A stretch of DNA of 64,000 bases, from assembly GCA_030620095.1 (NCBI GenBank), contig JAUTXW010003830.1, positions 372,001 through 436,000 of the forward strand. Reading direction: 5' to 3'. Within the stretch, counting starts at the first letter, position 1, and every line of letters starts with the position of its first letter. Source of the DNA: Kuschelorhynchus macadamiae (taxonomy: Eukaryota > Arthropoda > Insecta > Coleoptera > Curculionidae). The notes under the pieces are model-generated. The model searched no databases and had not been told where the DNA came from. It saw only the letters and a program-made list of their open reading frames with translations. The position numbers and the translations under genes are program-made. Shown here piece after piece: positions 24,172-36,152 of the stretch.

Positions 24172-24923
24172 ACAGGGTGAGTCAACGATTGGAAAAAGTA
24201 AATTTACGTCGAACAGGTAAAATCTGGAAACAAACTATTTATGGTGTGGGATATATATGTAAGTCGTGCTCATTTTAAAAATATTTTAAATTATACGGGG
24301 TCCGTCAAAAAAGTAGGGCAACTAAAAGTTATATTTTTTTAAATGGGACACCCTATATTTGACTTGATTTTTAAATTCTACATAAAATTCTAACCCTTTT
24401 CTGTATAACATGTCATATGGCTAAAATTGAGACTCTTAAATATTTAGTTTTAAACAAAAAAAGAATTAAATTTGATGCACATCTATGATTAGCAATATAA
24501 CGCCTAGTTGTGCCACTAAAAATAAAATATTTTGCTTCTGCACAAAATAAGCATGGAATAAAAGACTGCCTTCGTAATATTGAAGATATCACATACAGGG
24601 TGTCCAAATTTAAATGCCCAACTTTAACATTTTCAAACCAATTTATTTCAGTTTTTTTAAAGGAACCCCCTGTATATTTTTATTTAGTCTTCTTGAGAAT
24701 AAAAAAATCTACAACTTTTATTAAACATATTATATACCTATCTTTTCGAAATATTTTCAAATTTCCTTTTTTTTGCGTAGTTTAGAAAATCAACCACTGG
24801 GTCACTCAAAGTATCCATGGAAAAAACAGTCTATAGCAACTAGCGACTAAATGTACGAAATGTCAAAAACGTGTTGTTGTTAGTGCATTGTATTTCGTCT
24901 TTAGTATTCTCATCTAATTTAAA

Positions 24924-26010
24924 ATGAATTTTTCACAAAATGAAATGATAGATATGGTCTATATATTGGGTGAAGCTAAAAAAAAATGCCTTTTGGCCAA
25001 AAGGCTATATGAAGCAAAATATCCGGATAGACGCGCGCCTTCTAAAATGGCCTTTTAAAATGTCATGGAGAGATTTGATGCTAGTGGCAATGTGGCATAT
25101 TCGAAGAGAACAGTTGTCAATAAAATTGCTACAAATCAAGATAAAGAGTTGCAAATTCTACTTCATATAGAAGAAAATCCCAGTTTCAGTAGTGGACAAC
25201 TTGCTAGTTTAACTGAGACATCACAATCTACAGTACGCAGGACCACAAGAAGATATAAATACCATCCATATCATATGAAATTACACCAAGAGTTGCACAA
25301 TGAAGATTTTGAAAGGCGTGGTAAATTTTGCAACTTAATGATAAGGCGAATAGAAGCATATCCGGACTTTTTAGCGAATATCATGTTTTCTGATGAAGCT
25401 ACATTTAGAAGCAATGGAGCTGTAAATAGGCATAATATGCATTATTATGCAGTAACAAATCCCCACTGGGTACGAGAGGTACAACATCAAAATCACAGAT
25501 CATTAAATGTTTGGTGTGGAATCATTGGAAACCATATTATAGGTCCGTATTTTTTTAATGAACCACTTAATGGACCAAGATATTTAGATTTTTTGAACGT
25601 TGAGTTGCCTATTCTTCTCAGACCACTCAGCATAGAAGAAAGAAGAGACATATGGCTGCAGCAAGACGGTGTACTTGCTCCTTACCATTGTGACGTTAGT
25701 GAATTTTTGGACGCTAATTTTAATCAAAAACGGATTGGTCGTAGCGGTTTTATCGAATGGCCACCCAGATCTTGGGATATAACTCCATTAGATTTTTTTC
25801 TTGTGGAGTCATATTAAAGATCGTGCTTACACCCAACCACCTACAGCAAGGGAGAACATGCAGGAACGAATCAGGCATGTATGCGCCACTATATCACCAG
25901 ACATGCTAGTTAAAACTAGGCAAAATATTATTAAAAGGTTCTACATGTGTATTCGTGAAGGCGGACGCTTATTTGAGCATCTTTTAAAATATAACTATGA
26001 AAACATTTGA
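24924..26010 (+). pseudogene. DUF4817-type Tc1/mariner transposase, two lesions
   Basis: The start MNFSQNEMIDMVYILGEA is the DUF4817 helix-turn-helix N-terminus. Codon 45 is TAA (25056-25058). The same frame reopens at 25065 with NVMERFDASGNVAYSKRT-type sequence. Catalytic aspartates appear in FSDEATF (near 25390), QQDG (near 25660) and SWDITPLDFF (near 25770). The usual GAPAHY after the second Asp is altered to GVLAPYHC, and SPD to SWD. An extra T in the run near 25795 shifts the frame; the last ~65 residues (LWSHIKDRAYTQ to the end at 26010) follow in the next frame. The protein would cut and paste the element at TA sites. With two breaks it is inactive, although otherwise nearly full length (about 360 residues). 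Confidence 0.88.
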
Positions 26011-26423
26011 TTAACTTTTAAAAGCGATTTTTTTAGTCTAAGTGTTTTTTTCTGTATAACTTTAAAAATTAGTACCTATTAATATAAGTTTTCGACTATT
26101 TAAATTGAAATGTATTCCTTTATTGAAGTGTATTTACTTATTTGCAAACTAGACGAGACTTTTTCAACACAATTTTTAAATATTTATAATATTATGCCAG
26201 TTCACGGATCCTTTGCTTTGAAATGTAAGATTGATTCCAAAAACATAATATTGTCTAAAAAGTTCGGAAATGGCCCTACTCGCCTTATCATTGGGTTACA
26301 AAACTTAACAGGATTTTAAAATCTTCAGCGTGTAACTCTTGGTTTAATGTAATATGAAATGGATGATATTTATATTTTCTTGTAGTCTTTTTTACTGAAG
26401 ATTCTGATGTTAAAATCTTAAGG

Positions 26424-26431
26424 TTATTAGA
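26424..26431 (+). repeat. hAT target-site duplication, left
   Basis: TTATTAGA directly before the hAT end CAGAGACGTGC; the identical octamer stands at 28321-28328. Confidence 0.93.
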
Positions 26432-28320
26432 CAGAGACGTGCGGTGAAATTTTAAGAAAGGGAAGCAATTTTTAGAAACTTTTTGTAATGTAATTCGATT
26501 CTTCGATCATTTTTTGCAAATTCGTCAATGTCGTCATCATAAAAACGTCGATGCTCCCACATATTTTGGAGAAGTTTATTTTCAATGAACAACAGCGATG
26601 TATGCGAAAGTCTCTCCTGCCCCGTTGAATTTCTCACGAAATTTTTTATACGTTTAAATGTTGAAAAATTGCGTTCTACTGATGAACTTGTGGCAGGTAT
26701 TGTCAATACTAATTCACACAGTTTCGACACTTCGGTGTAGGCTTCCAGCTCCCTGTCTTTTAAAAATTGCATTAGTTCCTTAGTGTTATTTTTTGCGCTA
26801 ATGTCATCAGTTTCGTAAATCACTTTTGGTTCAGATCGCAGTAACACTCGGTCGAAGAACTGGCCATAATGAAGAAGAAGAGATTTAAACGAATCTTCTG
26901 GAAAAGTTTTTCCTTTAAATGCATCAAAATTGCAGAGCAGTCATTTAAACCCTTAAATCTATAGTTTATTTGTTGTTGAATTTGATCGATTATTTCATAA
27001 AAGAGGCGTCTGATGTTTGAACATCTCCGACCTTGCCTGTTCGAAGACGCTTGGCTTGTGGGTTTACATTTAACGTCATCGTTTTCTCCCAAAATAGGTC
27101 AAAGTCATCTCTTTTTTGGCTTAACATGAACTTAAAATCATCCACTTTTTTTAGGCAAAAAGCAATATCATTTGTTTTAGTTTGTAATATATTGAAAACA
27201 TTGTTCGAGAATGGAAATATTTCTGAAAATATGTTCAACAAATAATTAAAATTAAAATCTCTTTTCAAACATACCAAAAACTCCCTCGAACTATTTATTG
27301 CTTCTGAGTCCCACGTTTCATTATTTTCTATTATATTCTTAAATACTTCAATCAGTGATTCACGATTTTCAGATACTGTTAACACAAGTCTTCCATTATA
27401 GTTCCAACTAGTAGGACCTACTTTGGACAATCGTTTGTGGACAATGGAGTCCAAAGCTTGGGTACGTTTTGTTGACTTGGAAAAAAACAGCCATGCCACT
27501 TAAAGTAAACGAAAATCATCATATTTAGCCATTAAACTAAGTAAATTTTGAAAATTTCCTCTATTTGAAGAAACCCTTGTTTCGTCATGACCTCTAAATC
27601 CCAATTCGTGCTGTCCGAGAAAACAAACAACATCGATAAGTCTTCTTAATATTTGCCTATTTTTATCAACTAGTTCATTGTGTTGGCGGTGACTAATTTC
27701 CAACTGTTTATTAAGGGTGTGTTCAATTCTGGTTTTGCCGAAGACTTTTTCTTTTATGACGGCCTGAAAATGCGCTTTGGACATAATGTGTCTTTTTACA
27801 GCTTTATGGAAATTGTTTAAATCGGAAAAACCAGTTTTATCCAGAGACCTTTTTCATTTTCAAAAAGTAAACATGGCCAACAAAATAATTTACTTATATT
27901 TTCACACCCTGTTAGCCATTTAAATTGTTCGTATTGTTTTTCCGGATAAAAATGTCTAATACAGTTTTTCATTTTTATGGTCCCCGCCCCCACTTAAAGC
28001 ACGCGATTGAAGTGCAAAAATTGCAAACAGGCGGTGGAAAGTTCAGTAACCTCTGGCTCGATTCACAGGAAATCAAGCATACAGGACTTGGCTGCAAAGA
28101 AGCTAGCGGCCCGCATAGGTTCTATTCGATTTCTATTGTAGCTAGGTAGGAGTCAAGGCCGCATTTGTTATGGGCTTGATAATTAAGATAATATTTTAGC
28201 ATTTTTAATATAAACTAAATTTATAGTTTCCTATTTCAAAAATTATATTTTAGAAGATGTTTTGTAAATTTTTTTTGGGGAAGCACTGCTTCCCTTGGTC
28301 CCATGGACTGCACGCCCCTG
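26432..28320 (-). mobile_element. hAT element copy 2, nested in the mariner-type element
   Basis: Terminal inverted repeats CAGAGACGTGCGGT and CAGGGGCGTGCAGT (the right end read in reverse) and an inner AAGGGAAGCA are matched on both sides. A perfect 8-bp duplication, TTATTAGA, flanks the element, as expected for hAT. Length is 1889 bp, so it is shortened compared with a full autonomous element. Its internal sequence is the broken transposase annotated separately. Confidence 0.95.
26452..27990 (-). pseudogene. hAT transposase (DUF4371 type) with internal deletion
   Basis: On the minus strand, the N-terminal part near 27790-27960 and the RGHDETRVSSNRGNFQNLL segment near 27590 are followed by a deletion of roughly 480 bp relative to the copy at 4.4-6.3 kb. 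That removes the DGAAVM region. The later core is split at 27500 and 27000. The C-terminal dimerisation domain is well preserved at 26452-26847: ELVLTIPATSSSVERNFSTF, then KNFVRNSTGQERLSHTSLLF. hAT transposases use this domain to multimerise. A frameshift near 26830 and the deletion preclude function; movement would have needed transposase from another copy. Confidence 0.9.
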
Positions 28321-28328
28321 TTATTAGA
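28321..28328 (+). repeat. hAT target-site duplication, right
   Basis: TTATTAGA directly after the hAT end GCACGCCCCTG. Confidence 0.93.
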
Positions 28329-29127
28329 TCATTTTTTTGTAGCAATTTTATAAACAAATTATTATATTATCTAAATTTTTATTGGATTAATTTTAGATAA
28401 TAAACTATTGTATTCATATTAAATACTCTTGTTTTACTGACAGCTACTATGGCTACTTTGATCGAGTTGGTAATTTTCTAAATTACGCGAAAAAAGGGAA
28501 TTTTAAAATATTTGGAAAACTATTGAAGATAGATATATAATATATGTAATAAAAGTTGTAGATTTTTTTATGCTTAAAAAGAATAAATAAAAATATACAG
28601 GGGGTTCCATTTAAAAAAACTGAAATAAATTGGTTTAAATATGTTAAAGTTGGGCATTTAAATTTGGACACCCTGTATGTAATATCTTCAATATTACGAA
28701 ACAGTCCTTTATTCTATGCCTATTTTGTGCAGAAGCAAAATATTTTATTTTTAGTGGCACAACTAGGCGTTATATTGCTAATCATTGATGTGCATCAAAT
28801 TTATATTTTTTTTTCGTTTAAAGCCAAATATTTAAGAAACTATCAATTTTAGCCATATAACATGTTATACAAAAAAGTGTTAAGTCAAATATAGGGTGTC
28901 CCATTTAAAAAAATACAACTTTTAGTAGCCCTACTTTTTTGACGCACCCCGTATAATTTAATATATTTTTAGAATGAGCGCGATTTACATATGTATCCCA
29001 TAGCATAAACAGTTTGTTTCCAAATTGTACCGGTACTGTCCACGCTTCAGTATTCCTAACAAAAATAAGGATTCATAAGGAGGGAAGTTCCGGATAAATC
29101 TACCGTTTTTCTTTAGATGTACTGCAT

Positions 29128-29363
29128 TTAAAGGCTAGCCGGCACTTGCGATTTTTGTAGCAGGATTTTAAAATCGTGTGCTCTTACACATCACAATCTC
29201 TTCCAACCCAAATCCCGAATCACAATTGTTTCGAAGAAGATTCCTTCGAAACATATTGCTATTTTTCGCCGTATGTGCGACCATTCCCATTGTATATAAA
29301 TTACTTTAATTTTTGAGCATATAATCGCTGCTACAACAATCGCAAATGCGCGGCTAGCCTTAA
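29128..29363. mobile_element. 228-bp MITE flanked by TTAA
   Basis: AGGCTAGCCGGCACTTGCGA near 29132 is inverted at the other end (TCGCAAATGCGCGGCTAGCC up to 29359), and both arms extend through a TTTGTAGCAG/CTGCTACAAC match. TTAA stands at 29128-29131 and 29360-29363. TTAA flanks suggest piggyBac-like or other TTAA-specific mobilisation; no coding capacity. Confidence 0.75.
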
Positions 29364-29383
29364 TTTATTTTTAGCGTCACTAG

Positions 29384-29415
29384 CACAGAATAAATAAACT
29401 AATATTTATTCTGTG
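29384..29415. repeat. Perfect 13-bp-stem hairpin
   Basis: CACAGAATAAATA, loop AACTAA, then TATTTATTCTGTG. It stands between the MITE and the pogo element. Confidence 0.85.
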
Positions 29416-29486
29416 ATTAGCAATGGTCCCTGTTTTGGCCGAAATATTGCTTTTAAAATTACAACTAATCAAAAATTGCTTATTAT

Positions 29487-32400
29487 AGTCAATGTGGGTA
29501 ATTAGAAACAGGGGTAATTGGAGACAGCAAGAATAAATAACTTAAAGTACATTTGGGAACAACGCTTTACTACGCGGCTAATTCTTGACGTTCTTGACGT
29601 CTCACGCCATTTTCCCTGACGCGCCAGAGCTGTTTGTTTGCAAGCTATTGTTTTATGAATTTTGTTATGTTTTTAATCCTGCCTGTCCGTTTTGATAGTG
29701 TTTAAAATACTTAAAATTTTGGCAACATACTTTAGGTAAGGTTGATATCCCTTTTATGACACACTATTTATAAGTTCTTTATCCATCTGCAAATATTCAT
29801 TTTGAGGATATTTAACGTATGGCGGTTTTTTGGGCAGTGTTTCCAATTACCCCTAACTAAACTAATAAGGGGGTAAATGAAAACACCTGCTTGGGGGAAA
29901 TGAGAACGGGCTGATTTCTTCCTTCTTTTCTAAATATATACCTCCTACCTATCGGTTAAAATATGCCTTGTAAATATATTAAGAAGCCGGACCCATCAGC
30001 CTATACTTTAGAAGATTTACCCAGGGTTGTTGACGATGTTCAAAAAAAACCTATAGGGCGGCTGCAGAATTTTACCGTATTTCAGTATCGGTTATTTATA
30101 ACAGGTTAAAGGGTAGACAAGTGCCAATTGATAAAATGGGTGCTGGTGTTTCCCTAACAATACCGAGAAATGTTGAAAATCACATTGTTTCTTGCTTAAA
30201 AATGCGAGCAAAAATGGAAGACGGATCTATTAAGATTAGTGGGGGATATATTAAAACAAATGACATAAAAACAAGATTTTCAGATGGAACCCCTGGGGAG
30301 GAATGGTACCGCTCATTTATGTTTCGACACCCTACGTTATCTCTAAAGAAGCATGAGACCTTCAAAAACTTTGCAAAGATGCCCAAGATCATTTTTGATT
30401 GATTGATCATAAATTAAAACAGACTGTTCAAGAAAATGGGCTAGATCTGCCTGGTATGTCATCATTTGTTTTTAACGCCGACGAAACTGGCTTAACAGTG
30501 ATCCGTCGCGTATCAAAAGTATTGGAGTGAAAGGAGAAGCTCTGTATCCTGTTTCTGGAGGCTCCGGGAGGGAGAACACAACAGTCCTTGCTTGCATCGC
30601 AGCTGATGGAACCTCTCTGCCACGTTTGATTATTTGTAAGGGTGCGGCTGTACAAGCCAGGTGGATTTCAGATAAGGCTTTAGCAGGAACGCTACTACTC
30701 TACGCTACTAGTAAGAATGGATGGATAGAGGAGCCGCAGTTTTATTCCCCTTGTAAAGCAACTTCGCGTAAAACAAATCAAGCCATAACAAAAAGCTCTA
30801 CTTTTATTTGATGGTCACTGTAGTCATATAAGCGTGAGGATTATTGAGGCCGCAATATATAATAATATTGAGTTAATAAAATTTCCGAGCCACTTGACTG
30901 ATAGGCTTTAACCATTAGACAAATGTGTTTTCAAGTCTGTGAAGTATACATGGGATCGCAAATTGGTTGCCTACGGGAAACAAATGATGGGGCAAGAACC
31001 GGTCGTTTAATAAAAAATAAGTTTGTCGAATTCCTTTCCGCAACTTGGGAAGAATCTATGATATCTAAGAATATCATTTCGGGATTTAACAGTACTGGTG
31101 TATACCCCGTGAATCATGCCAAATTTCCTGAAGAAGAACAGCTTAAGTTTTATCGAGAAAAAATACTTTCATCTACAGTCCCCACTGATGGCACCGAGGA
31201 TGGCACTAATAATAACAATGTTGACTTGCAGATAAATGCAATAACTAATAACAATGAACCTCAATCATCATCTGATCCTCTACACAGGAATATGTCTAAG
31301 GAAACACCCAATCAAACTAAAACTGACGCCTGTAATAAAGCCTCAAGCTCAAAATCGCAAGACCTAGTCTAGAACTCACGAATATATTTAGAGCGTCGCC
31401 TGGAATACCTCCTAAAATAAAATTAGACATCGTGGCATCTGGAACATCTGCCTCTGAACTCACCGTAAAAAAAGTTATACGTTTAAATAAATTAGCATAC
31501 GGAGAGATCTTAACGACAGAAGATGTTCGAAACCGAATCAAACAAAAAGAGGAGGAAAGGAATAAAACAAAAATCAAGGGGAAACGAAAAAAATACCAGT
31601 TAGAAAATTACCAGATATTAACAAAGAATGTCAAAAGGTCATGCAACATAAAAGAAAGATGCAAAATTCAAAATTATCAAGTTCAGATTTGAGTGAAGGA
31701 ATACTTTCATATGCAGAGACTGACGATAGTCCATGGGATGAAGGAATAGAAGAATTTGAAGAACTGGAGCCTGTGGAAATAACCAAGTTAAAAAAAGGAA
31801 TATTTGCGGTAGTTGCCTTTAAAAAAGGGAAGAGAATGACTAAGTCTTACAGATATTTATGTATAATAGTGGTTATCTATTCCGAAATAGATGGTGAAAT
31901 TAAAGTGACTTCCTTAAAATGTTTTAGTAGTGAACGCAAAGTTTTTTATTTGGTTGATTCTGACGATAGTTTTATTACTGTAGACCAAATAATTGGAATT
32001 ACCCCAGAACCTAACCTTTTGGAGAAAGAAGTACGAATATATTAATAAGTTTTCGAAAGCTCTTGACATTTTTGAGAATGCTTAGGATGTTTAATTACAA
32101 TTAAGTCTCATTATTATTAGGAACAAAATATATGTAAGGATATGTTACCATTTAGATTTCGGTTTATAAGGAATTTATTGATGTTTAGTTATGTTAACAT
32201 TTTGTATTTTTCCTAATAAAATGTGCATCTACTTCTATAAAATCACCTGACTAAGCTGGGGGTAAATGGAAACAAAGTGCTTATTTTCGACAGAATGTTA
32301 TATTTGAGTCAACAAATATCTCAAACGATTCCATTTGCCCCTATAATAAGTCCCTTATTTCAATTGCATGAGAAGTTACTTCTATCCAATTACCCCCGAA

Positions 32401-32627
32401 ATCCTGTTTTTTCTTTAAAATCTTGGGTTAAAAGAAAACGAGCCATATTAAGGAAAAAACAACTAATATATTAGTAAATTATATAAAAATGTGTTGTTTA
32501 AAGTCTCACCTCACAAATATGGCATGCATTTTGTACTAGAAACAATTTTTCTATTTAAAATCTATATTTAATCAGCCAAAAACGCGAATTTTAAAATTTC
32601 GTTTCCAATTACCCACATTGAACTTAC
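29487..32627 (+). mobile_element. pogo/Tigger-type DNA transposon
   Basis: Inverted ends CAATGTGGGTAATTAGAAAC (29492-29511) and, in reverse, CAATGTGGGTAATTGGAAAC (32603-32622) bound a 3.1-kb element with a pogo-type transposase in the middle. Subterminal copies of a GGGGTAAWTGGAAAC-like word occur on both sides (about 29513, 29850, 29878, 32259, 32330, 32385). A TA adjoins each end within a base or two. Confidence 0.85.
29963..32045 (+). pseudogene. pogo/Tigger (jerky-like DDE_1) transposase, multiple frameshifts
   Basis: The start MPCKYIKKPDPSAYTLEDL leads to a psq-type helix-turn-helix; the frame breaks near 30045 and resumes with GRQVPIDKMGAG. The CENP-B-like DNA-binding half ends near 30400. 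DDE core: FNADETGLTVI near 30475 (first Asp), LLFDGHCSHISV near 30805 (second Asp) and HLTDRL*PLDKCVFKSVKY near 30905 (third Asp), the last with an in-frame TAA replacing what is normally Gln. The C-terminal part is split at about 31370 and 31690 and ends at 32045. The spacing of the last two aspartates fits the DDxD pattern of pogo. At least four breaks make it nonfunctional. Confidence 0.87.
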
Positions 32628-34069
32628 CAAATAAGCTGAGTTATTATGAAATAGTTTTTTTTTAACCTGAAATCGTAAGAAATCTCATATCGAAAGAATA
32701 GGTAACTGAAATTAATTTATTTGGTTAGGCAAAAGTAGGTACAAAATGTAGAATTTCTTAAACAGTTTAATACTGATTTTAATAAAAATTTGATTCATAG
32801 TTAGCATAAAAGAATGTCCAATCCAATTTACGGTAATTTGCTTTTTTTATTATTTTTACCATGTCGCCGCTAAAGATGACTTTACACACGTAGCAAACTT
32901 GCGTGAAAATTCTGCCTGTTGTGAATATCAGATCAGTTTAAGTTTTTTAAGTAACTACGCTAAAAACTACTTATAATCCAGTTTTTAATAAATTGCAGTA
33001 ATTTTACAAGTACAACACACAAATCTCATATAAATCAAGTCAATTTTAAATAAGTGGGCCACAGGTTATTTTACCAGATCAGAGCACATCCTTGTGGGAA
33101 ATTAAGGCAAATTATAAAATTCCCACAAAGCCTCACGGGATTTTATTGACTATTTACAGATTTATCGGAAATAGCCAAATTAAATTGTGGCTTTATCTAG
33201 TAGGCCGAATTTTTCTATTGGGCCAGTGCATATCGTGACTAAAACAGCCGCCTATCGAAGCGCTTAGTCGGTTGCCGCTCTTCGTGGCGCTAATACGAAA
33301 TACAAACTTGGAAAAGGCGCACTTATTTGCCTAGTTGAACGCACCAACAAACACGATTCAGCGTTGATTTTTTTCGCTTTTAATTTGCTTTAAATGTCGG
33401 TTTGACTGGAATATCGCAAATAATGGGCACTGCAAATTAAAGTCGACAGTTCGATTAGACAAGATGAGTGGAAGTTGGTAAATGACAGTAATTTATACTC
33501 ATGGTTTGATCGCGATGTGCTGCGCCGGCCACCCACTTGATTTAATTACAAATCTGTAATATTCGCGTGTTTTAAAATTGGTGCTCGCCGGTTTGTTTAC
33601 GACATGTTTCAATTATGTTTTGCGGAACTTTTTCGAAAATGGATTAAAAACTATTACTAGGAATGGTCATAAGAAATATTATTTTACTTGAAGTGTCGAA
33701 ATTAAGGAAGTCAAGATGCATTTTGGGCTTATTCTAATCAGGTAGGGAACATACTTAATTTATTTAATGGTAATCATAAAAAAAAACAATTCCCGAATTT
33801 CTAAATTTATGTTTTTACGTAAATGTAAATATACAAAAAAATGATGATTATAGCCATTAGTAGGCATAGAAATTAACTTTATTTTTGCAACGATCATTTA
33901 TTAATAATCTGTAATTTGTGGTTTCTGTAATTTGTTGTTTATCTGTTTGATAAAAAAATTAATTTTAATTTTTGCAATTTTAATGTCGTTTTATAAGCAC
34001 CCTTCTGAAATCTTTCAATTAAAATCCGCCTAATATTTGCTAAAACTTAAATTGATGTACCTACTTTAT

Positions 34070-34072
<3 letters not shown>
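32628..34072. other. Possible host DNA: GC-richer island, no firm gene
   Basis: Between 33190 and 33610 the base composition is noticeably less AT-rich (for example CGCGATGTGCTGCGCCGGCC near 33511) and no transposon homology is visible. A short open stretch ATGCATTTTGGGCTTATTCT at 33716 leads to AATCAG|GTAGGG at 33739, a possible first coding exon of about 8 codons with a donor site. No downstream exon was found. The island could be a promoter region. Confidence 0.25.
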
Positions 34073-34159
<87 letters not shown>

Positions 34160-34163
34160 TATA
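34073..34163. repeat. (AT)n microsatellite
   Basis: TA tract of about 83 bp followed by one AAT interruption. Confidence 0.97.
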
Positions 34164-35178
34164 ACTGGGTCTAAAAATGTTCAGAAACCTTTTCACATAC
34201 CCATTATAAAATATGAGGTTCGACCAACGTGACAACTTAATAACTGATATGAAGGACACAATTTGAATATTTGAGTTTTGAATATAAATTGCTAACTGAA
34301 CAATATAAATATAAAAAAAATTCGAGTCAAAAGCGGGTTTTTTTAATTGTCAAACGCACTAAAATGTCTTGTCTTTCGAGAATATTTTTCCTCTCAGTTT
34401 AATTAAAATCTTCTTGTTTATTCTTAAGATATGATATTTTTAAATATATGTAAACTAAAAAATAGAAATTGAATGCAATCAGTTTACGTGTTCCCGAAAA
34501 ATGATTTTTTTAAACTTACACGGAAAAGTCAAAATGGGTTGCATAACATCACTAACCAAAACTAGCATTTGACGTTCATGTTAATTTAATAATAATAACT
34601 TGAATAATAATACAAATTATTTTTTTTTTATTATTATTATTAAGTTTCCTTATTTTCAGTAGGCTAAATTCGAGGCTTAATTAGTATCATTGACCATTAG
34701 CAAGATGTTACCTCAAACAGGAACATTTAGGAAAGATCTAACTCTGGATTTTGTTCCAAGAATTACCGCTTTCTGCATTTGGTTTCTTAAGTTGGTATCA
34801 ATTCCTAGCTTCTGGTGATTTTTCGTTAACAAATCCATGGTTTTTGCTGCCACAACTTTTTAACTTCATGCCAATGGAAGGTATTTGTTAAGTTCTTCAT
34901 ATAACTATTTTCAAAATTATGAATGTTTAGAATATTGATATTCACTACAATTTTTTTTTTTGAGTTTGTTCACTAAGATGAGATCTGGGAGGTTACTAGG
35001 GGTGGTTCCACCGGTGATAATCGACAGGTTTCAAAATACCACTTGTGGGTGTTATTAAATACAAATATTGTATAGTTTCATAAGCTTGCTGACAGCTTCT
35101 GCCCGTCTCATTTTTTAATGCCTTCACGTTTTTAATTGCCTTTTATTTCCAATTTAAGTAAATATAAACAAATGATCT
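34164..35178. other. No gene seen
   Basis: AT-rich DNA without recognised coding regions or element ends on either strand. Confidence 0.5.
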
Positions 35179-35318
35179 TAGTGTAAAAAAAATACCTTAT
35201 TTTTTTAATTATTACATGTATATTAATTTTAAAATGAATATTGTAAATTAGTGTAAACAAAATACCATATTTTTTTAATTATTACATGTATATTAATTTT
35301 AAAATAAATATTGTAAAA
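35179..35318. repeat. 70-bp tandem duplication
   Basis: Two copies beginning TAGTGTAAA.AAAATACC and ending AATATTGTAAA, differing at about five positions. A short (CCTAA)3 run with one CCTAG follows at 35612-35630. Confidence 0.85.
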
Positions 35319-35779
35319 TAAACCAAATAAGGTAAATGTTTTTGTGAGGCCAAACCTCTAATATTTTAGCATTTTTATGCAAACATTTTAGATAATATAG
35401 AAAGCTTTGATTTGGTTTGAATTACTTATACAAATACAAATAATGATTTTGATTTACCAAATTCCCAGAACTTTCCCAGTAATGAGTCATTCCTCATACG
35501 AAAGATACTTAAATTTAACACAATTTATTTATAGGGAGTTTCTTTGCTTAAAAGGAATAGGTTTATATCGAAGTATATATTCATTACGAGGAAAGTTCCG
35601 CAAGGCATTACCCTAACCTAACCTAACCTAGCTTAATAGATTTCTTACAACACTCAAATCCTATTTAATTTAATTAAAAAAAATTAATGAAAATATAGTG
35701 TTTTTGTGAAAACTGGTGCAAGAAAGAATTTGCACCACTTTTACATTTTCAAAATTTTGTTAATATTAGTAATTACTGC

Positions 35780-36152
35780 AGATCTAATTTTAATGGCGGA
35801 GGTGAGGGTATTTGTGTCACAGATCTCTAGAATTACCACCTAATCCCACAGTCTCTAACTGTGTGTGTAAAAAATTTAATATTTTAACGTGTTTTCGTTC
35901 GCCTGGTGATTTTTTTACTTTTTGTAACAAGCTCTTGCGGGTTTTGGAGCATATGTATCATCCGAACTCCGAAATTATGTTAAATGGAATTAAGGGGGAT
36001 TATTTATTGGATCATGTTTATACGATTGGAATATGGACATATACTGTTGTAGAAAACTGTGCAAAAAGGGTCTTTTTTAAAATTAACATATATTCATTTT
36101 ATAAAAACCTTAAAGATGAAAATTGGTTATTAGTCGGCGAGGCAACTAAATT
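35780..36152 (+). pseudogene. LINE endonuclease fragment (5' part of split LINE)
   Basis: Reads FNILTCFRSPGDFFTFCNKL, then LLRVLEHMYHPNSEIMLNG, then DYLLD. This resembles the apurinic-endonuclease domain of insect Jockey-group LINEs, where the pattern is 'YRSP...F...L...L..L', then 'GD.N..YL'; here GD is changed to GI. Reading continues to DENWLLVGEAT and is then interrupted by the transposon at 36153. The other half resumes at 39295. The fragment is decayed and lacks an N-terminus. Confidence 0.65.

Larger units (their letters stand above)
24174..29034 (+). mobile_element. Mariner-type (DUF4817) transposon with ~600-bp inverted arms
   Basis: A left arm (about 24210-24825) and right arm (about 28447-29025) are inverted copies. 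Both contain ACAGGGTGTCCAAATTTAAA, GCACAACTAGGCGTTATA-like and AAAAAGTAGGGC.ACTAAAAG words. TA precedes the left CAGGGTGAGTC end (24172-24173); the outermost ~35 bp on the right are not clearly matched. Between the arms lie a transposase gene (24924-26010) and a nested hAT element (26432-28320). The insertion interrupts an AAAATGGCGGCC repeat whose tail seems to resume near 29050. Confidence 0.85.

Noticed and set aside
35612..35630. (CCTAA)n telomere-like run
   Set aside because: Only about three to four units; CTAACCTAACC words are common in insect noncoding DNA and do not indicate a telomere here.
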